Positions 1 to 9,687 of a stretch of 64,000 nt of DNA are shown piece by piece. Source of the DNA: Bacteroidales bacterium (GTDB lineage: Bacteria; Bacteroidota; Bacteroidia; Bacteroidales; JAQUTK01); NCBI GenBank assembly GCA_028709785.1, contig JAQUTK010000005.1:78716-142715 (forward strand). The letters are read 5' to 3'. The notes under the pieces are model-generated. The model did no database searches. It saw only the letters and a list, made by a program, of their open reading frames with translations, and was not told the DNA's origin. Both the position numbers and the translations under genes were made by a program. Each line of letters begins with the position of its first letter. Within the stretch, counting starts at the first letter, position 1.

Positions 1-2
1 AT

Positions 3-917
3 GATTATGCGGACAAGATAGCACAGATCCCTTACGTGACTGAGATAAGCAAGGAATACTCGGGATTCTTTCCGGGATATGGAGTTGCACGTGTCAGCAG
101 TAGCACCGGCTCCTTGTGTATGATGCATATAAATCGTGATTTTATACGTTTCCACAAGTTAAAAGTACTTGCCGGTGAACCTTTTAAAGATGGGGAGAAA
201 GATGTAATCATGATTAACGAATCGATGCTAAAACTTCAAGAAAACGAAACACGTGAGAGCATTATTGGTAAATATGTCATGTATGGAAATGTCGTTGGGG
301 TGATCAGCAACTATTATTCCGGTTCGCAAACAGAAGAGCAAGAGCCGGTTATCTTCTTTCCGGCACAGGAAAAGATGTCTTTCGTATCCATGCTTTATCG
401 CGTGATGGACGGAAAAGCAAAAGAGGCCAATGCGGCGATCCGCACATTACTCGAAAAGGAAACGGGCAGCAAAGAAGTTGAGTTTAAGAGTTTGGAAGAG
501 CATTTGGAGAAAGCCTATCGTTCCGAACGTGCCTTGCTGTTGATGCTCGGTATTATCACGGGAGTCTGCATCCTCATCTCCATCTTCGGCATCTATTCGA
601 TGGTGTCGCTCACCTGTCAGCAGCGACGCAAAGAGATCGCCATCCGCAAAGTGTTTGGAGCAACGGTGACTCAGATATTACACTCTTTCTTCCGGGAATA
701 TTCCGTGCTGCTCAGCATTGCCGCACTCATCGCCTTCCCCGTGGCAACCTACCTGATGCGCTTGTGGCTGGAGCAATATGTGCGACAGACCTCCATCGAC
801 GCATGGATCTATCTGGTCATTCTGGTGTTGGTGGCACTGATCATCTTAGTGACGATCGGATCGCGCGTCTGGAAAGCAGCCTCTGCCAATCCGGCGGAAG
901 TGGTCAAGAGCGAATAA
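3..917 (+). CDS. FtsX/MacB-type ABC transporter permease, 5' end cut by window
   Basis: Inner-membrane permease of an ABC exporter of the MacB/FtsX type; such proteins work with a separate ATPase to move lipids, peptides or drugs, or to transmit force to the envelope. The frame is open back to base 3, so the GTG at 36 in the ORF track is not the true start and the N-terminal part is missing. The visible part has an extracytoplasmic MacB-PCD-like region (to about residue 165 of the track ORF) followed by three hydrophobic segments with the FtsX signature 'RRKEIAIRKVFGAT' between the first two. Substrate cannot be told from the sequence. Family call is sure; the partner genes lie outside the window. 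Confidence 0.9.
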   Translation, partial: DYADKIAQIPYVTEISKEYSGFFPGYGVARVSSSTGSLCMMHINRDFIRFHKLKVLAGEPFKDGEKDVIMINESMLKLQENETRESIIGKYVMYGNVVGVISNYYSGSQTEEQEPVIFFPAQEKMSFVSMLYRVMDGKAKEANAAIRTLLEKETGSKEVEFKSLEEHLEKAYRSERALLLMLGIITGVCILISIFGIYSMVSLTCQQRRKEIAIRKVFGATVTQILHSFFREYSVLLSIAALIAFPVATYLMRLWLEQYVRQTSIDAWIYLVILVLVALIILVTIGSRVWKAASANPAEVVKSE

Positions 918-991
918 AGAGGTTTCTGAATGGATCGATGAGTAAACAATAAAGAGCGAGTGAAAACAAATTATAATAAACGGTGAAAGAA

Positions 992-1021
992 TTGTTCTTT
1001 TGCGATATCTGTTTATCTTTG
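992..1021 (+). promoter_or_regulatory. Bacteroidetes-type promoter for the GH109 gene
   Basis: TTG at 992-994, 19 bases, then TATCTTTG at 1014-1021, matching the known Bacteroidetes sigma consensus (TTTG/TTG, 19-21 bases, TAnnTTTG). It lies about 50 bases before the ATG at 1072. Confidence 0.6.
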
Positions 1022-1071
1022 CGGGTACCTTAATATACAATGTATAATACATTGATAAAAAACACAAGCAA

Positions 1072-2520
1072 ATGAATTCAAATCGCAGAAGTTTCTTAAA
1101 AATGGCAACAGCCGGAACCGGTGGATTGCTGTTATCGAGTATGGCTGGTTATGCCTCTGTAGGCGCACTCAACGAGGCTGTACAAGAAAGCCAACGGAAA
1201 ACAAAGAGTCATAAACAGCTTTTCAACATGTGCAACTTTGCCGCGCCTGCCATTCCTGTCGTACGGATTGGTTATGTGGGCATTGGTGGCAGAGGTAGTG
1301 GAGCTGTCAGCCGAATGACAAATATCAAAAACGTAGAGATTAAAGCACTTTGTGATATCCGCGAAGAAGCTGTCAAAGCCAATCAACAGACGTTGAAGAG
1401 TAAAGGACTTCCTGCTGCCGCAGAATATTTTGGAAGCGAGACTGCTTTCAAGAAGATGTGCGATAGAGACGATATCGATCTGATTTATATCGCCACCTCA
1501 TGGGACTGGCACACTCCGATCGCCTTATACGCAATGGAACACGGCAAACATGTGGCGTGCGAAGTGCCAACTGCCAAGACGTTGGAAGAAGCATGGCAAC
1601 TCGTCGAAACGAGCGAACGTACCCGTAAACATTGTATGCAGTTGGAAAATTGCTGTTATGATTTCTTCGAGACCCTTACCATCAATATGGCTCAACAAGG
1701 ACTGCTGGGTGAATTGGTTCATGGCGAAGGAGCTTACATTCACCCCTTAATGGAAGGCATGTTCACCAAACCAAACAAACCGGGCGGTTATGTGTATGAG
1801 GGATGGCGCTGGAAAGAGAATCAACTCAATGGCAATCTCTACCCGACTCATGGTCTGGGACCGGTGGCACTGGCCATGGAGATCAACCGTGGCGATGCTT
1901 TTGAATACATGACTTGTATGGCTTCCAATGATTTCATGATGGAACAAACGGCTGAAAAACTGATAGCTACGGGCGATCCTTTCTACAAACAGTTTGGAAA
2001 CAAGCAGTATCGGGGCAATATGAACACCTCTTTGATCAGAACCTACAAAGGGAAAACGATCATGGTGCAACATGATATCACCTCTCCCCGTCCCTACAGC
2101 CGTCTTCATACACTGAGCGGTACCAAAGGATTTGCTCAGAAATATCCGGAACCGGGACGAATCACTCTGGGACACAGTGAGAGCTCGACTCCTGAAGAGA
2201 TGATGAAGTTTCAAGAGTTGTACACTCCGGAAGTAGTCAAACATGTAGCCGATGCAGCCAAAGTTATTGGCGGACATGGTGGTATGGACTTCATCATGGA
2301 TTGGCGACTGATTGACTGTTTGCGCAACGGTTTGGCGTTGGATATGGATGTGTATGACGCAGCTGCCTGGTGTGCTGTGACTCCGTTGAGTGTCTGGTCA
2401 ATTGCCAATCGCTCCAACTCTATTGATTTTCCTGATTTTACAGGTGGTCAGTGGAAAAACAACAAACGGGTGGATCTGACCTTGCGTGGCGGTGGCAACA
2501 CCACGGTTGTAACCCGTTAG
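1072..2520 (+). CDS. GH109-family oxidoreductase-like glycosidase (alpha-N-acetylgalactosaminidase type)
   Basis: Member of the Gfo/Idh/MocA fold closest to glycoside hydrolase family 109, whose characterised members use bound NAD to cleave terminal alpha-GalNAc, for example from blood-group A or mucin glycans. The first 35 residues hold a twin-arginine signal ('RRSFLK' then a hydrophobic stretch), so export by Tat with its cofactor already bound is likely. A Rossmann glycine motif 'GIGGRGSG' sits near residue 70 and the typical 'CEVPTAKT' after the NAD-binding half. Length 482 fits the family. The gene stands alone behind its own promoter and is followed by an inverted repeat. Family is well supported; the exact substrate is an inference, since GH109 also holds uncharacterised members. 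Confidence 0.88.
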   Translation: MNSNRRSFLKMATAGTGGLLLSSMAGYASVGALNEAVQESQRKTKSHKQLFNMCNFAAPAIPVVRIGYVGIGGRGSGAVSRMTNIKNVEIKALCDIREEAVKANQQTLKSKGLPAAAEYFGSETAFKKMCDRDDIDLIYIATSWDWHTPIALYAMEHGKHVACEVPTAKTLEEAWQLVETSERTRKHCMQLENCCYDFFETLTINMAQQGLLGELVHGEGAYIHPLMEGMFTKPNKPGGYVYEGWRWKENQLNGNLYPTHGLGPVALAMEINRGDAFEYMTCMASNDFMMEQTAEKLIATGDPFYKQFGNKQYRGNMNTSLIRTYKGKTIMVQHDITSPRPYSRLHTLSGTKGFAQKYPEPGRITLGHSESSTPEEMMKFQELYTPEVVKHVADAAKVIGGHGGMDFIMDWRLIDCLRNGLALDMDVYDAAAWCAVTPLSVWSIANRSNSIDFPDFTGGQWKNNKRVDLTLRGGGNTTVVTR

Positions 2521-2531
2521 AATAAGACCTC

Positions 2532-2563
2532 TATTGCAGAAGAACATTCGTTCTTCTGCAATA
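2532..2563. terminator. 14-bp perfect inverted repeat after the GH109 gene
   Basis: Two 14-base arms (2532-2545 and 2550-2563) with a 4-base loop, 11 bases after the GH109 stop. It has no clear T-run. It ends just before a TATCTTTG box (2570-2577) of the next gene, so it could be a terminator, an operator over the -33 region, or both. Confidence 0.45.
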
Positions 2564-2603
2564 AATAATTATCTTTGCATTCACCTGAAAACAGCAAAGA
2601 TAT

Positions 2604-3803
2604 ATGAGAAAGTGCTTTTTCTATTTGATTCTTCTCCTCGTTGTATTCAGTTATGGCTGTACGCAAGAGGATGTGATCAGCAACGAACAGCAACAACTAT
2701 CGTTTCATATCGCTGAAGGAAAGACCATCAAAAGAATCGAAATGAAATCTGAGGGACTGCAGATCGTCTTCTCTGATAACAGATGTGTGCCCCTCTCCAA
2801 TCGCCGTACGCTCCTGCTCACCATCGGAACAGATGGTAACTGGTGCCTGAACGGGGTCATCGGATCTATACCTTCCGGTAGTACGGATAGCACAATGGCT
2901 GCAATCCCGACAATCACAATCGGCAATAACGGCAATTGGTTTCTGAATGGGACGGACAGTGGCGTCCAGGTGCCGAAAGCGGAAGAAGAGTCTGTTTCCG
3001 CTTATCCTGTCGTCAAAGCTGTTGTACATCAAAAAAACAGTTACACGTTCTGTTTCTCAGATGGTACATACCGCTCAACGGTGGCGACCGGCAGTCTGGG
3101 CACGATTGTCTCTTTTGGCGATTCAGTGACGGACTGGGGCAATTATCCGGGACAGATAGCTGCTCAAACGGGGTCTAAAGTGTATAAAATAGGCTTCAGC
3201 GGCTGTCGGATGGGCGAACACCAACAAGCTGCTTACAACGAACTCTCGATGTATAAGATCGCTGAAGCAATTGCAACCGGAGATTATAGCAAAATGGAAG
3301 CTGCTACTCGTAAGATCGGGAAGGATGAAGAGGTGATCCGACTGCTCAAAACCATTGATTTTAACAGTGTCAGCATTGTGACGGTGTTCTTTGGAACGAA
3401 CGATTTTACGTCAGAGTTCGTACGGATAGGCAGTGTGGATGATCATTCACCACGCACCATTCAGGGAGGTCTGAATCTTAGTGTGGAAAGACTTCTGGCG
3501 GTCTATCCTCATCTGAAATTTGTCTTTGTAACACCCACTCACAGGTTCTTTGGTAAAGGTCATAAGAAAGACAGCGATCGTGATCCCAACGGTTTTGGTT
3601 CCTATCTGTACGAATATGGTGATGCCATCGCTGCTGCGGCGCAAAAGAAAGGATTTCACTGTTATGATCTTTATCGTCTGAGCGGATTGAATAAGGGGAA
3701 TCACTCGATCTATTTTCGCGATGAGGTTCATCTGAATAATCTGGGATGTCGGTTGGTGGGAAAAAAGATCGCTGCCTTTCTCACGGATTTATATAGTCAT
3801 TGA
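2604..3803 (+). CDS. SGNH/GDSL-type hydrolase lipoprotein
   Basis: Predicted surface or periplasmic lipoprotein esterase of the SGNH hydrolase clan. A signal peptide ends in 'FSYGC' (Cys19). Residues about 20-160 form a beta-rich module with two copies of a 'GNWFLNG'-like motif, as in the N-terminal DUF4988-type modules of other Bacteroidales lipoproteins. The catalytic domain follows: 'GDSVTDWG' (nucleophile Ser174), 'GTND' (block III Asn) and 'DEVHLN' (Asp/His) near the C-terminus, so the triad is complete. Substrate unknown; deacetylation of glycans is the usual role in such settings. The next gene starts 29 bases downstream on the same strand, so they may be co-transcribed. A TATCTTTG box lies at 2570-2577. 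Confidence 0.82.
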   Translation: MRKCFFYLILLLVVFSYGCTQEDVISNEQQQLSFHIAEGKTIKRIEMKSEGLQIVFSDNRCVPLSNRRTLLLTIGTDGNWCLNGVIGSIPSGSTDSTMAAIPTITIGNNGNWFLNGTDSGVQVPKAEEESVSAYPVVKAVVHQKNSYTFCFSDGTYRSTVATGSLGTIVSFGDSVTDWGNYPGQIAAQTGSKVYKIGFSGCRMGEHQQAAYNELSMYKIAEAIATGDYSKMEAATRKIGKDEEVIRLLKTIDFNSVSIVTVFFGTNDFTSEFVRIGSVDDHSPRTIQGGLNLSVERLLAVYPHLKFVFVTPTHRFFGKGHKKDSDRDPNGFGSYLYEYGDAIAAAAQKKGFHCYDLYRLSGLNKGNHSIYFRDEVHLNNLGCRLVGKKIAAFLTDLYSH

Positions 3804-3832
3804 AAGAATAAACACTACATAATTAAAATAAG

Positions 3833-4366
3833 ATGGAAACTACATTTAACGTACGCTGGAGTCTGCCGGTAAAGATTATTACTACCGCTGTCTCTTTTTT
3901 ACTTCTCGGAGCAGTCTATACGCTCTACAAATCGTATGTAGACACCGGAGCATTCTTCGAGTTGATCCTCATGATCATTATTTTCGTCCTCCCCTTGCTG
4001 TTTCTGCTCAATGCTCCTCTCTCTGTCACCCTCAGTGAGAAGAGTTTCACCTTAAAAAAGATAGCCGGAACATTATCCATTGACTATGACCAGATCAGTG
4101 CCATTCAGCCGTATAAGTTTGGTTGCGATATCCGTTTGTTTGGGAGTGGCGGACTCGGTGGATACATCGGACTCTTTTCCGGCAAGGAAATCGGCAAATA
4201 TTACGCGTTTGCCGGCGACACCGAACAAGCATATTGTATATTTCTAAAGAGTGGAAAAAAGTATGTATTCAGTTGTGAAGATTACGAATCTGTCATCGCA
4301 TTCATTAACAAACGCATCCATTTCACACCAAGCACATTTACATTTACCTCCGATTCGGAGAACTGA
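3833..4366 (+). CDS. Small membrane protein with PH-like domain, unknown function
   Basis: A 177-residue protein with two N-terminal hydrophobic segments (about 12-32 and 42-60) followed by a soluble beta-rich part (about 65-170) that reads like a bacterial pleckstrin-homology domain: 'VTLSEKSFTLKK' then 'ISAIQPY' and a glycine-rich 'GSGGLGGYIGLF' loop. Such proteins are membrane-anchored with a cytoplasmic domain of unknown ligand. It follows the SGNH lipoprotein gene by 29 bases and is closed by a strong hairpin terminator, so the pair may form one unit. The 318-residue protein at 58848-59804 has a comparable layout. The fold assignment is by sequence impression only. Confidence 0.6.
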   Translation: METTFNVRWSLPVKIITTAVSFLLLGAVYTLYKSYVDTGAFFELILMIIIFVLPLLFLLNAPLSVTLSEKSFTLKKIAGTLSIDYDQISAIQPYKFGCDIRLFGSGGLGGYIGLFSGKEIGKYYAFAGDTEQAYCIFLKSGKKYVFSCEDYESVIAFINKRIHFTPSTFTFTSDSEN

Positions 4367-4446
4367 CCGGTACTTTCATTTGCCTATCACCTTATCACAG
4401 AGTCTATTGACAAGGTGATAAATGGATGCCTATGCGTAAACAATTT

Positions 4447-4507
4447 CGTCCTTATGTTTGTATCGTTTCACTTATATGAAACGATACAAACATAAGGACG
4501 TTTTTTG
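4447..4507 (+). terminator. Strong intrinsic terminator, 24-bp perfect stem
   Basis: Arms 4447-4470 and 4477-4500 are perfect reverse complements around a 6-base loop, followed by a run of seven T. It ends the plus-strand unit 2604-4366 and separates it from the convergent minus-strand esterase gene. Confidence 0.85.
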
Positions 4508-4630
4508 TCGGCGAACCGTATAAATTTCCGAGGCGTTCTGTACAAAAAGAGAAATAGACTGCTTCATCACACGCGGAACGAATAAATCGCATGAAAAAGC
4601 TATTTTTTTCTGCTGTTTTTTGCTTAGATA

Positions 4631-4661
4631 TTGTCAAATATAAGAATAATACCTATCTTTG
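4631..4661 (+). promoter_or_regulatory. Orphan promoter in a convergent gap
   Basis: TTG at 4631-4633, 20 bases, TATCTTTG at 4654-4661: a good Bacteroidetes promoter pointing right, with no plus-strand gene after it. A T-rich stretch (about 4724-4733) follows within 70 bases, so it could make a short RNA that ends just before the 3' end of the opposing esterase gene. The remainder of the 4367-4736 gap holds only the terminator. Confidence 0.4.
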
Positions 4662-4736
4662 CAGTCACTAAGAATTTGTTTTAAATACCGATGGTGCTTT
4701 TTGTCTGCGAAGATCGAAGGCACTTCTTTTTTTATA

Positions 4737-7241
4737 TCACTTCCCGTTGACCACAAAGTTGCGAATCTGACAAGCCGTACGTCCACTCTCTTTATTGGCC
4801 TCTTTAGCGATGCGAAGCACCAGTGTATGATTGGTATCTGACAGCTGTGTCTCCAGCATAAATACCCAGGGGATATAAAGTCCGTCGCTCCATGCGGTAT
4901 GTGTGTCAAGCGTCTTCATCGGTGCTCCGTCCACACTATACTCCAGAATGCCTGCCTTTGGTCCGGCAACACAGAAGATACCAATCGCCTTCCCTTTAAA
5001 GTCTAGCGTCAGTTTGTCGCCTCCCTGCGTAGCCTCCAGCATCGGCACCTCCACAAATCCTCTGCGGGTACCCGCGTTGTCTGCCGGCTTCCAGTTCTCC
5101 ACATATTTCCAACTACCACTGAAACTGGCTTTCTTGATGTCTATGAATTGTCCTTCTGAGTAGCTATACGGATCCAGCATCTGAGGAAGCTGATGTGCCT
5201 GTTTGCTTTCGGGGGTTTGTTTCCACATCGCATCAAACAGGTGATTGATGGCAGCCGCATAGTACCTGTGACCGAAAGGTTTGGGATGGGTACCTCCAAA
5301 GGTATCCCAGTCAAACTCGCCATCACGCATCCGTTCGTTGATCTCCTGCTGCAAGTCTATGGAAGGGATCTGATAGTGGTTGGCTACCCGTTCGTGGTTA
5401 TAGATTACATCGGGACGAATGCCGGACTTAAACAGATCGATGAAGGGATCATAGATGAAGTGAAGCATCACGATATCCATCTCCGGATTACTCAGTAAGG
5501 CCTTGCGTACCTCCCCTTCCATGCCCCGCGTCTGTGCGATGTAATCAAAACCATTGGTATGATCATTGACGGCAGCTTCGACAAAAAGGAGGTCGATCTT
5601 CCCTTTGGAAAGTACGTCGTTTTGCATCCGGAAGGCTCCCGGTGTAGATCCCGTCGAACCGATACCTGCTTCCACAAACTCAAATTGTGTGTCCGGAAAC
5701 CGTTGTTTCAGGTCTTCTTCAATCATGTCTTTCCAGCCGTTCATCTCTGTAATGGAGCCACCAAGGAATGCGACACGCCCCTTGCGCTCTTTCTCAAAGC
5801 AATAGAGCGAGTTATTCAGTGAACCGCGTACATTGATATGATTATAATCTGCATAACCAACCTGATGACGCAACACAAAGTCCACCACCGGCGTAGGGTC
5901 TGCCAGACTGTGGGGATGATGACCGACACCCGGTTTCAAGACCACCTCCACCGGACCGCCCATGGCACGATACTTTTCGCGCACCACACCCATATTATCT
6001 TTGTAAGGAACACCGGTATCACTGTCGCCACACACCGAGAAGATCGGTATCCGGGCTTTCGCAATCGGAGCCAGATGATCGATCGGATTGTCGGAGAACG
6101 AGTTCATCTGTTCGTCCGTCAGGTTCCACTCTTTCAACATAGCGTTCCAGTATTCCGGCTGATGTCTGCCCGGCCAACTAATCAGATTGCAGACCGGAGC
6201 ATCCACATAGATACAGGCCACCTTCTCGGGATTTTGAGCTGCCCAGTTAAATACGGCCAGTCCGCCACGGCTAAAACCTTCCAGCGTCACCTTGGGGGAA
6301 AGATTGTACATCTTTACCATGTGATCATAAAAATCATTTCCCAGTTTGACGGCACGCGGCGAACCGTACAGATGGGTCAGATCGTAATAGACGATATGAA
6401 AGCCCTTTGTCACCAGTGCACTGTCTACCGAAGGGAAAGCATCAAAAAAAGCAGGACGCCATATCCATGGCAATCCTTTCGCCGGGTTCTTCGGTACGGC
6501 TACGGTAACATCTCTTCCGTTAAACTGGAAATCATAGCGATCGACTCCTTTCCATTCGCTCTTCTTACCGGGGAAAGCCTGCATCTGATGGTCAGAAGCT
6601 TTTCCCATGATTGCTTTATAGACCGTTGCCGCAATGGTATGCGCTCCGGCAGCATTGGGATGAATCTTATCGGGGAAGTTCTCAGGCATGCCCGAAGTAA
6701 CGCTATGCAAGTCGATGACCGGACAAGCGGTTTGTTTGGCTACCTCATCAATGTAGGGGATGACACCCTGCACGATGATGCTGTCATTGATGTCATATTG
6801 CACAGCATACGCTTTTGCCGGGTAACAGAGATAGATCTTTGGATGGGAGGCAAACATCTGAAAGGCGCGTACCATCGAGGTAAGATCTTTCTTGAATTCA
6901 CTCTTATACATCCAGTTTTGAGGTTTGGTATCGTTGGTACCCAGTTTGATGATCACGATATCAGGATTATAGCCCAGCGCATCCTGAAACATTTTTTCCT
7001 TCATGTAGGGACGATCTCCCTTATTCAGACAAGTACGCGCACTGAATCCATAGTTGCGCACTTCATATCCCTCACCCAGCATCTGTCCGAGTACGGACGG
7101 GTAACTATCTCTGTCGCGGTTACTGATACCTGCTCCGTAAGTAATACTATTACCTACACAAGCTACTTTAACAACCGAAGCCTGCAAGTTGCTTAGGAAG
7201 CAAACGAGCAGGCTTAGGATGATCAATTGAATTTTTCTCAT
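4737..7241 (-). CDS. Three-domain esterase: SGNH, alpha/beta-hydrolase, SGNH
   Basis: Secreted multi-domain hydrolase of 834 residues. A Sec signal peptide (1-21) is followed by an SGNH domain (about 22-215: 'GNSITYGAG', 'GTNDT', 'DKIHPNAAG'), an alpha/beta-hydrolase (about 225-465: nucleophile elbow 'GFSRGG', late His in 'GVGHHPHS'), a second SGNH-type domain (about 485-670: 'GGSITEMNG', 'THPKPFGHRYY'), and a C-terminal beta-rich module. All three have their catalytic residues. Proteins of this kind usually remove acetyl or other acyl groups from plant glycans. Its ATG overlaps the stop of the GH95 gene (TAATG), so translation is coupled, and it is the last gene of the xylose operon. The fusion suggests the enzyme attacks two or three different esters on one substrate; this is inference. 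Confidence 0.85.
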   Translation of the reverse strand: MRKIQLIILSLLVCFLSNLQASVVKVACVGNSITYGAGISNRDRDSYPSVLGQMLGEGYEVRNYGFSARTCLNKGDRPYMKEKMFQDALGYNPDIVIIKLGTNDTKPQNWMYKSEFKKDLTSMVRAFQMFASHPKIYLCYPAKAYAVQYDINDSIIVQGVIPYIDEVAKQTACPVIDLHSVTSGMPENFPDKIHPNAAGAHTIAATVYKAIMGKASDHQMQAFPGKKSEWKGVDRYDFQFNGRDVTVAVPKNPAKGLPWIWRPAFFDAFPSVDSALVTKGFHIVYYDLTHLYGSPRAVKLGNDFYDHMVKMYNLSPKVTLEGFSRGGLAVFNWAAQNPEKVACIYVDAPVCNLISWPGRHQPEYWNAMLKEWNLTDEQMNSFSDNPIDHLAPIAKARIPIFSVCGDSDTGVPYKDNMGVVREKYRAMGGPVEVVLKPGVGHHPHSLADPTPVVDFVLRHQVGYADYNHINVRGSLNNSLYCFEKERKGRVAFLGGSITEMNGWKDMIEEDLKQRFPDTQFEFVEAGIGSTGSTPGAFRMQNDVLSKGKIDLLFVEAAVNDHTNGFDYIAQTRGMEGEVRKALLSNPEMDIVMLHFIYDPFIDLFKSGIRPDVIYNHERVANHYQIPSIDLQQEINERMRDGEFDWDTFGGTHPKPFGHRYYAAAINHLFDAMWKQTPESKQAHQLPQMLDPYSYSEGQFIDIKKASFSGSWKYVENWKPADNAGTRRGFVEVPMLEATQGGDKLTLDFKGKAIGIFCVAGPKAGILEYSVDGAPMKTLDTHTAWSDGLYIPWVFMLETQLSDTNHTLVLRIAKEANKESGRTACQIRNFVVNGK

Positions 7242-9673
7242 TATCTGTTTAGTCTATACGTTTTTCCTGGCGTTGTCTGAATGTCGTATTCATACACCTT
7301 GTATAGTAACGGTTGTTGAGGATTAATCTTGTCTGAAACAAGCGGTTTTTTTATCGCGGCTGTTTCAAAGAGCGGATTGGGATTGTCACCTTTTGCAGGA
7401 GTAAGTCCCTCCCCTTTCAATGGAACATACGAACGGATGCGAAGATTGCCTCCTAACTTCGAAAGAATCTTAGCCTCTTTCAGTTGCGCTCCATCCCACT
7501 CCATAGATACTTCAAAACCACCACGAGCCATCAGTCCGCTGATGCTTCCTTCGCTCCATACTTCTGGAAGGGCAGGCAGTAACTGAACAGCACCATCCTG
7601 ACTTTGCAACAACATCTGTGCAATACCGGAAGTAAATCCGAAGTTGCCGTCAATCTGAAAAGGCGGATGCGCGTCAAAGAGGTTCGGATAGGTACGTCCG
7701 TCGCGACTATCACCAACCAGTTTGAGCATGTTTTGAATAATCTTATAGGCGTGGTTACCATCCAGTAAGCGGGCCCATAGATTGATCTTCCAGCCAATAG
7801 ACCATCCGGTGGCCTGATCGCCACGATGAATCAAAGAAGTCTTTGCAGCCTGAAACAGTTCCGGATTGGAATAGGGAGAGATCTGATTGCTCGGAAACAA
7901 TCCGTAGAGGTGAGAGACATGTCGGTGATCTTCTTTTGGATTGTCTACATCCTCCAACCATTCCTGTAGCTGATTGTACTTTCCGATCTGCATCGGGGCA
8001 AGCTTATCAATCATGTTCTTCAGTTTGGTCTGATAGGCAGCGTCGCCACCCAGTGCCTGAGTTGCATGAAGTGTATTGCTCAAAATATCAAAGACAATCT
8101 GATTGTCCATCGTACAACCGGCTACGATCGTACTCTTTCCGAGCGGACCATGTTCCGGTGAGTTGGAAGGTACAGTAACCATCCAATGATAGGTCGGATG
8201 CTCAACCAGGAAGTCCAGGAAGAAATCGGCCGAACCTTTCATTGCAGGATAGACCTCTTTCAGGAATTCTTTGTCACCTGTATATTGATAGTGCTCCCAC
8301 AAATCATTGCATAACCAGGCACCGCCGTTGGGCCATTGTCCCCAGGAAGCGGCATCCACCGGACCGGTACTGCGCCACATATCAGTGTTGTGATGCAACA
8401 CCCAACCATTGCAACCATAGAGTGCGCGGGCCGTTCCCTTTCCACTCTCCGACAGTTCTTTTATCATCTGGAACAGCGGTTGATGTGTTTCAGACAGATT
8501 AGTTACTTCTGCCGGCCAGTAATTCATTTCCGTATTGATATTCACCGTGTATTTACCATCCCACGGAGCCATCAGTTGGTTGTTCCAGATACCCTGCAAG
8601 TTAGCAGGCTGTCCGCCGGGCTGCGACGAACTGATCAGCAGATATCTGCCAAACTGGAACATAAGTGCGACAAGATTCTGGTCATTTCCCTTGAAGAAGT
8701 TTCTCACACGTTCGGGAGTCTCTGCTTTCGAAGCTTCTGTCGGAGCCAGATTGAGTGCAACCCGGTTGAACTGTTTCTGATAAGCAGCCACATGATCAGA
8801 CATTGCTTTGTCGTAGGATTTCTTCAATGCTTCTTTCAGATAGGCAGAAGCCTTCTTTTCCGGATCGGCAGTCACCGTCAAGTAATCCACAAAGTTGGTC
8901 GCAGCGGAGATGTAAATCGTCGCGGTCGTTGCTCCCGATACCTTGAGGTTGTTTGTTCCGGCTTCCACTTTTCCGTCTGTGGTTTTAATATAGGTCTGGT
9001 TCTCCACACGGATCACCCCCTTTATTCCTTCGTGGTCGGAGCCGTTACCGTTGAGGATCAGTTTGCCGTCACGCACCTTCACTGCAAAACCAACAATCGG
9101 TGAAGAGTAATCGGCTGTGAAATTAAGTGCCCCTTTCTTATCGGCAGTGATACGCATGATGATCACATTATCAGTCAGTGAAGCAAAAAGCTCACGCGTA
9201 TAGTTCACTTCATTGGCAGTGTAACGTGTGGTAGCCACTGCATTTCCGATATTCAGATCACGGTAGTAGTTTGTAAAGTTTTCATGTCCGGCAAAATGAA
9301 GTTTCAGACTTCCGATCGTCTGATACGGCATACCATTCTGAGGAGTCTTGAAATACTTATTCAGCATATCCTCCGCCTCTCTGGTCTTGTCGGCAAAGAT
9401 CAGTTGACGTACCTCAGCCAGATGAGACAACCCCGCCGGATTATCATTGCGGTGCGGACCACCTCCCCAGACTGTCTCTTCATTGAGTTGCAGTTCTTCA
9501 TTGGCAGGATTGCCATAGACCATCACACCCAGTCTGGAGTTACCCAGTGGGAGTGCTTCTGTCCACTCTTTAGCAGGAGCCTTATACCAAAGTTTCAGCT
9601 CCTCTGCCTTGGCAGAGAGAGCTGAAACCATAAGGACTGAGAGTACAATTATCTTGATTCTCTTCATTTCCAT
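7241..9673 (-). CDS. GH95 glycoside hydrolase (alpha-L-fucosidase / alpha-L-galactosidase type)
   Basis: Glycoside hydrolase family 95, which acts by inversion on alpha-linked L-fucose or L-galactose. The N-terminal domain starts with the family hallmark '[11 protein letters not shown]' and '[12 protein letters not shown]'. The (alpha/alpha)6 barrel carries '[12 protein letters not shown]', which matches the paired Asn of the Bifidobacterium AfcA active site, 'PEHGPLG' near the general acid, and 'QIDGNFG'. Length 810 is normal, and a Sec signal peptide (about 1-22) indicates export. It lies 14 bases after xylA and overlaps the esterase start by one base. Linkage to xylose genes suggests the sugar removed decorates xylose (as L-galactose on corn glucuronoarabinoxylan or fucosyl side chains of xyloglucan). 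The family is sure; the sugar is inferred. Confidence 0.92.
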   Translation of the reverse strand: MEMKRIKIIVLSVLMVSALSAKAEELKLWYKAPAKEWTEALPLGNSRLGVMVYGNPANEELQLNEETVWGGGPHRNDNPAGLSHLAEVRQLIFADKTREAEDMLNKYFKTPQNGMPYQTIGSLKLHFAGHENFTNYYRDLNIGNAVATTRYTANEVNYTRELFASLTDNVIIMRITADKKGALNFTADYSSPIVGFAVKVRDGKLILNGNGSDHEGIKGVIRVENQTYIKTTDGKVEAGTNNLKVSGATTATIYISAATNFVDYLTVTADPEKKASAYLKEALKKSYDKAMSDHVAAYQKQFNRVALNLAPTEASKAETPERVRNFFKGNDQNLVALMFQFGRYLLISSSQPGGQPANLQGIWNNQLMAPWDGKYTVNINTEMNYWPAEVTNLSETHQPLFQMIKELSESGKGTARALYGCNGWVLHHNTDMWRSTGPVDAASWGQWPNGGAWLCNDLWEHYQYTGDKEFLKEVYPAMKGSADFFLDFLVEHPTYHWMVTVPSNSPEHGPLGKSTIVAGCTMDNQIVFDILSNTLHATQALGGDAAYQTKLKNMIDKLAPMQIGKYNQLQEWLEDVDNPKEDHRHVSHLYGLFPSNQISPYSNPELFQAAKTSLIHRGDQATGWSIGWKINLWARLLDGNHAYKIIQNMLKLVGDSRDGRTYPNLFDAHPPFQIDGNFGFTSGIAQMLLQSQDGAVQLLPALPEVWSEGSISGLMARGGFEVSMEWDGAQLKEAKILSKLGGNLRIRSYVPLKGEGLTPAKGDNPNPLFETAAIKKPLVSDKINPQQPLLYKVYEYDIQTTPGKTYRLNR

Positions 9674-9687
9674 TTAAATAATATGTA

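Noticed and set aside
5838-7196. 452-aa plus-strand ORF opposite the triple esterase
   Set aside because: Composition is rich in His, Arg and Thr with no domain, and it lies wholly inside a well-supported gene on the other strand.
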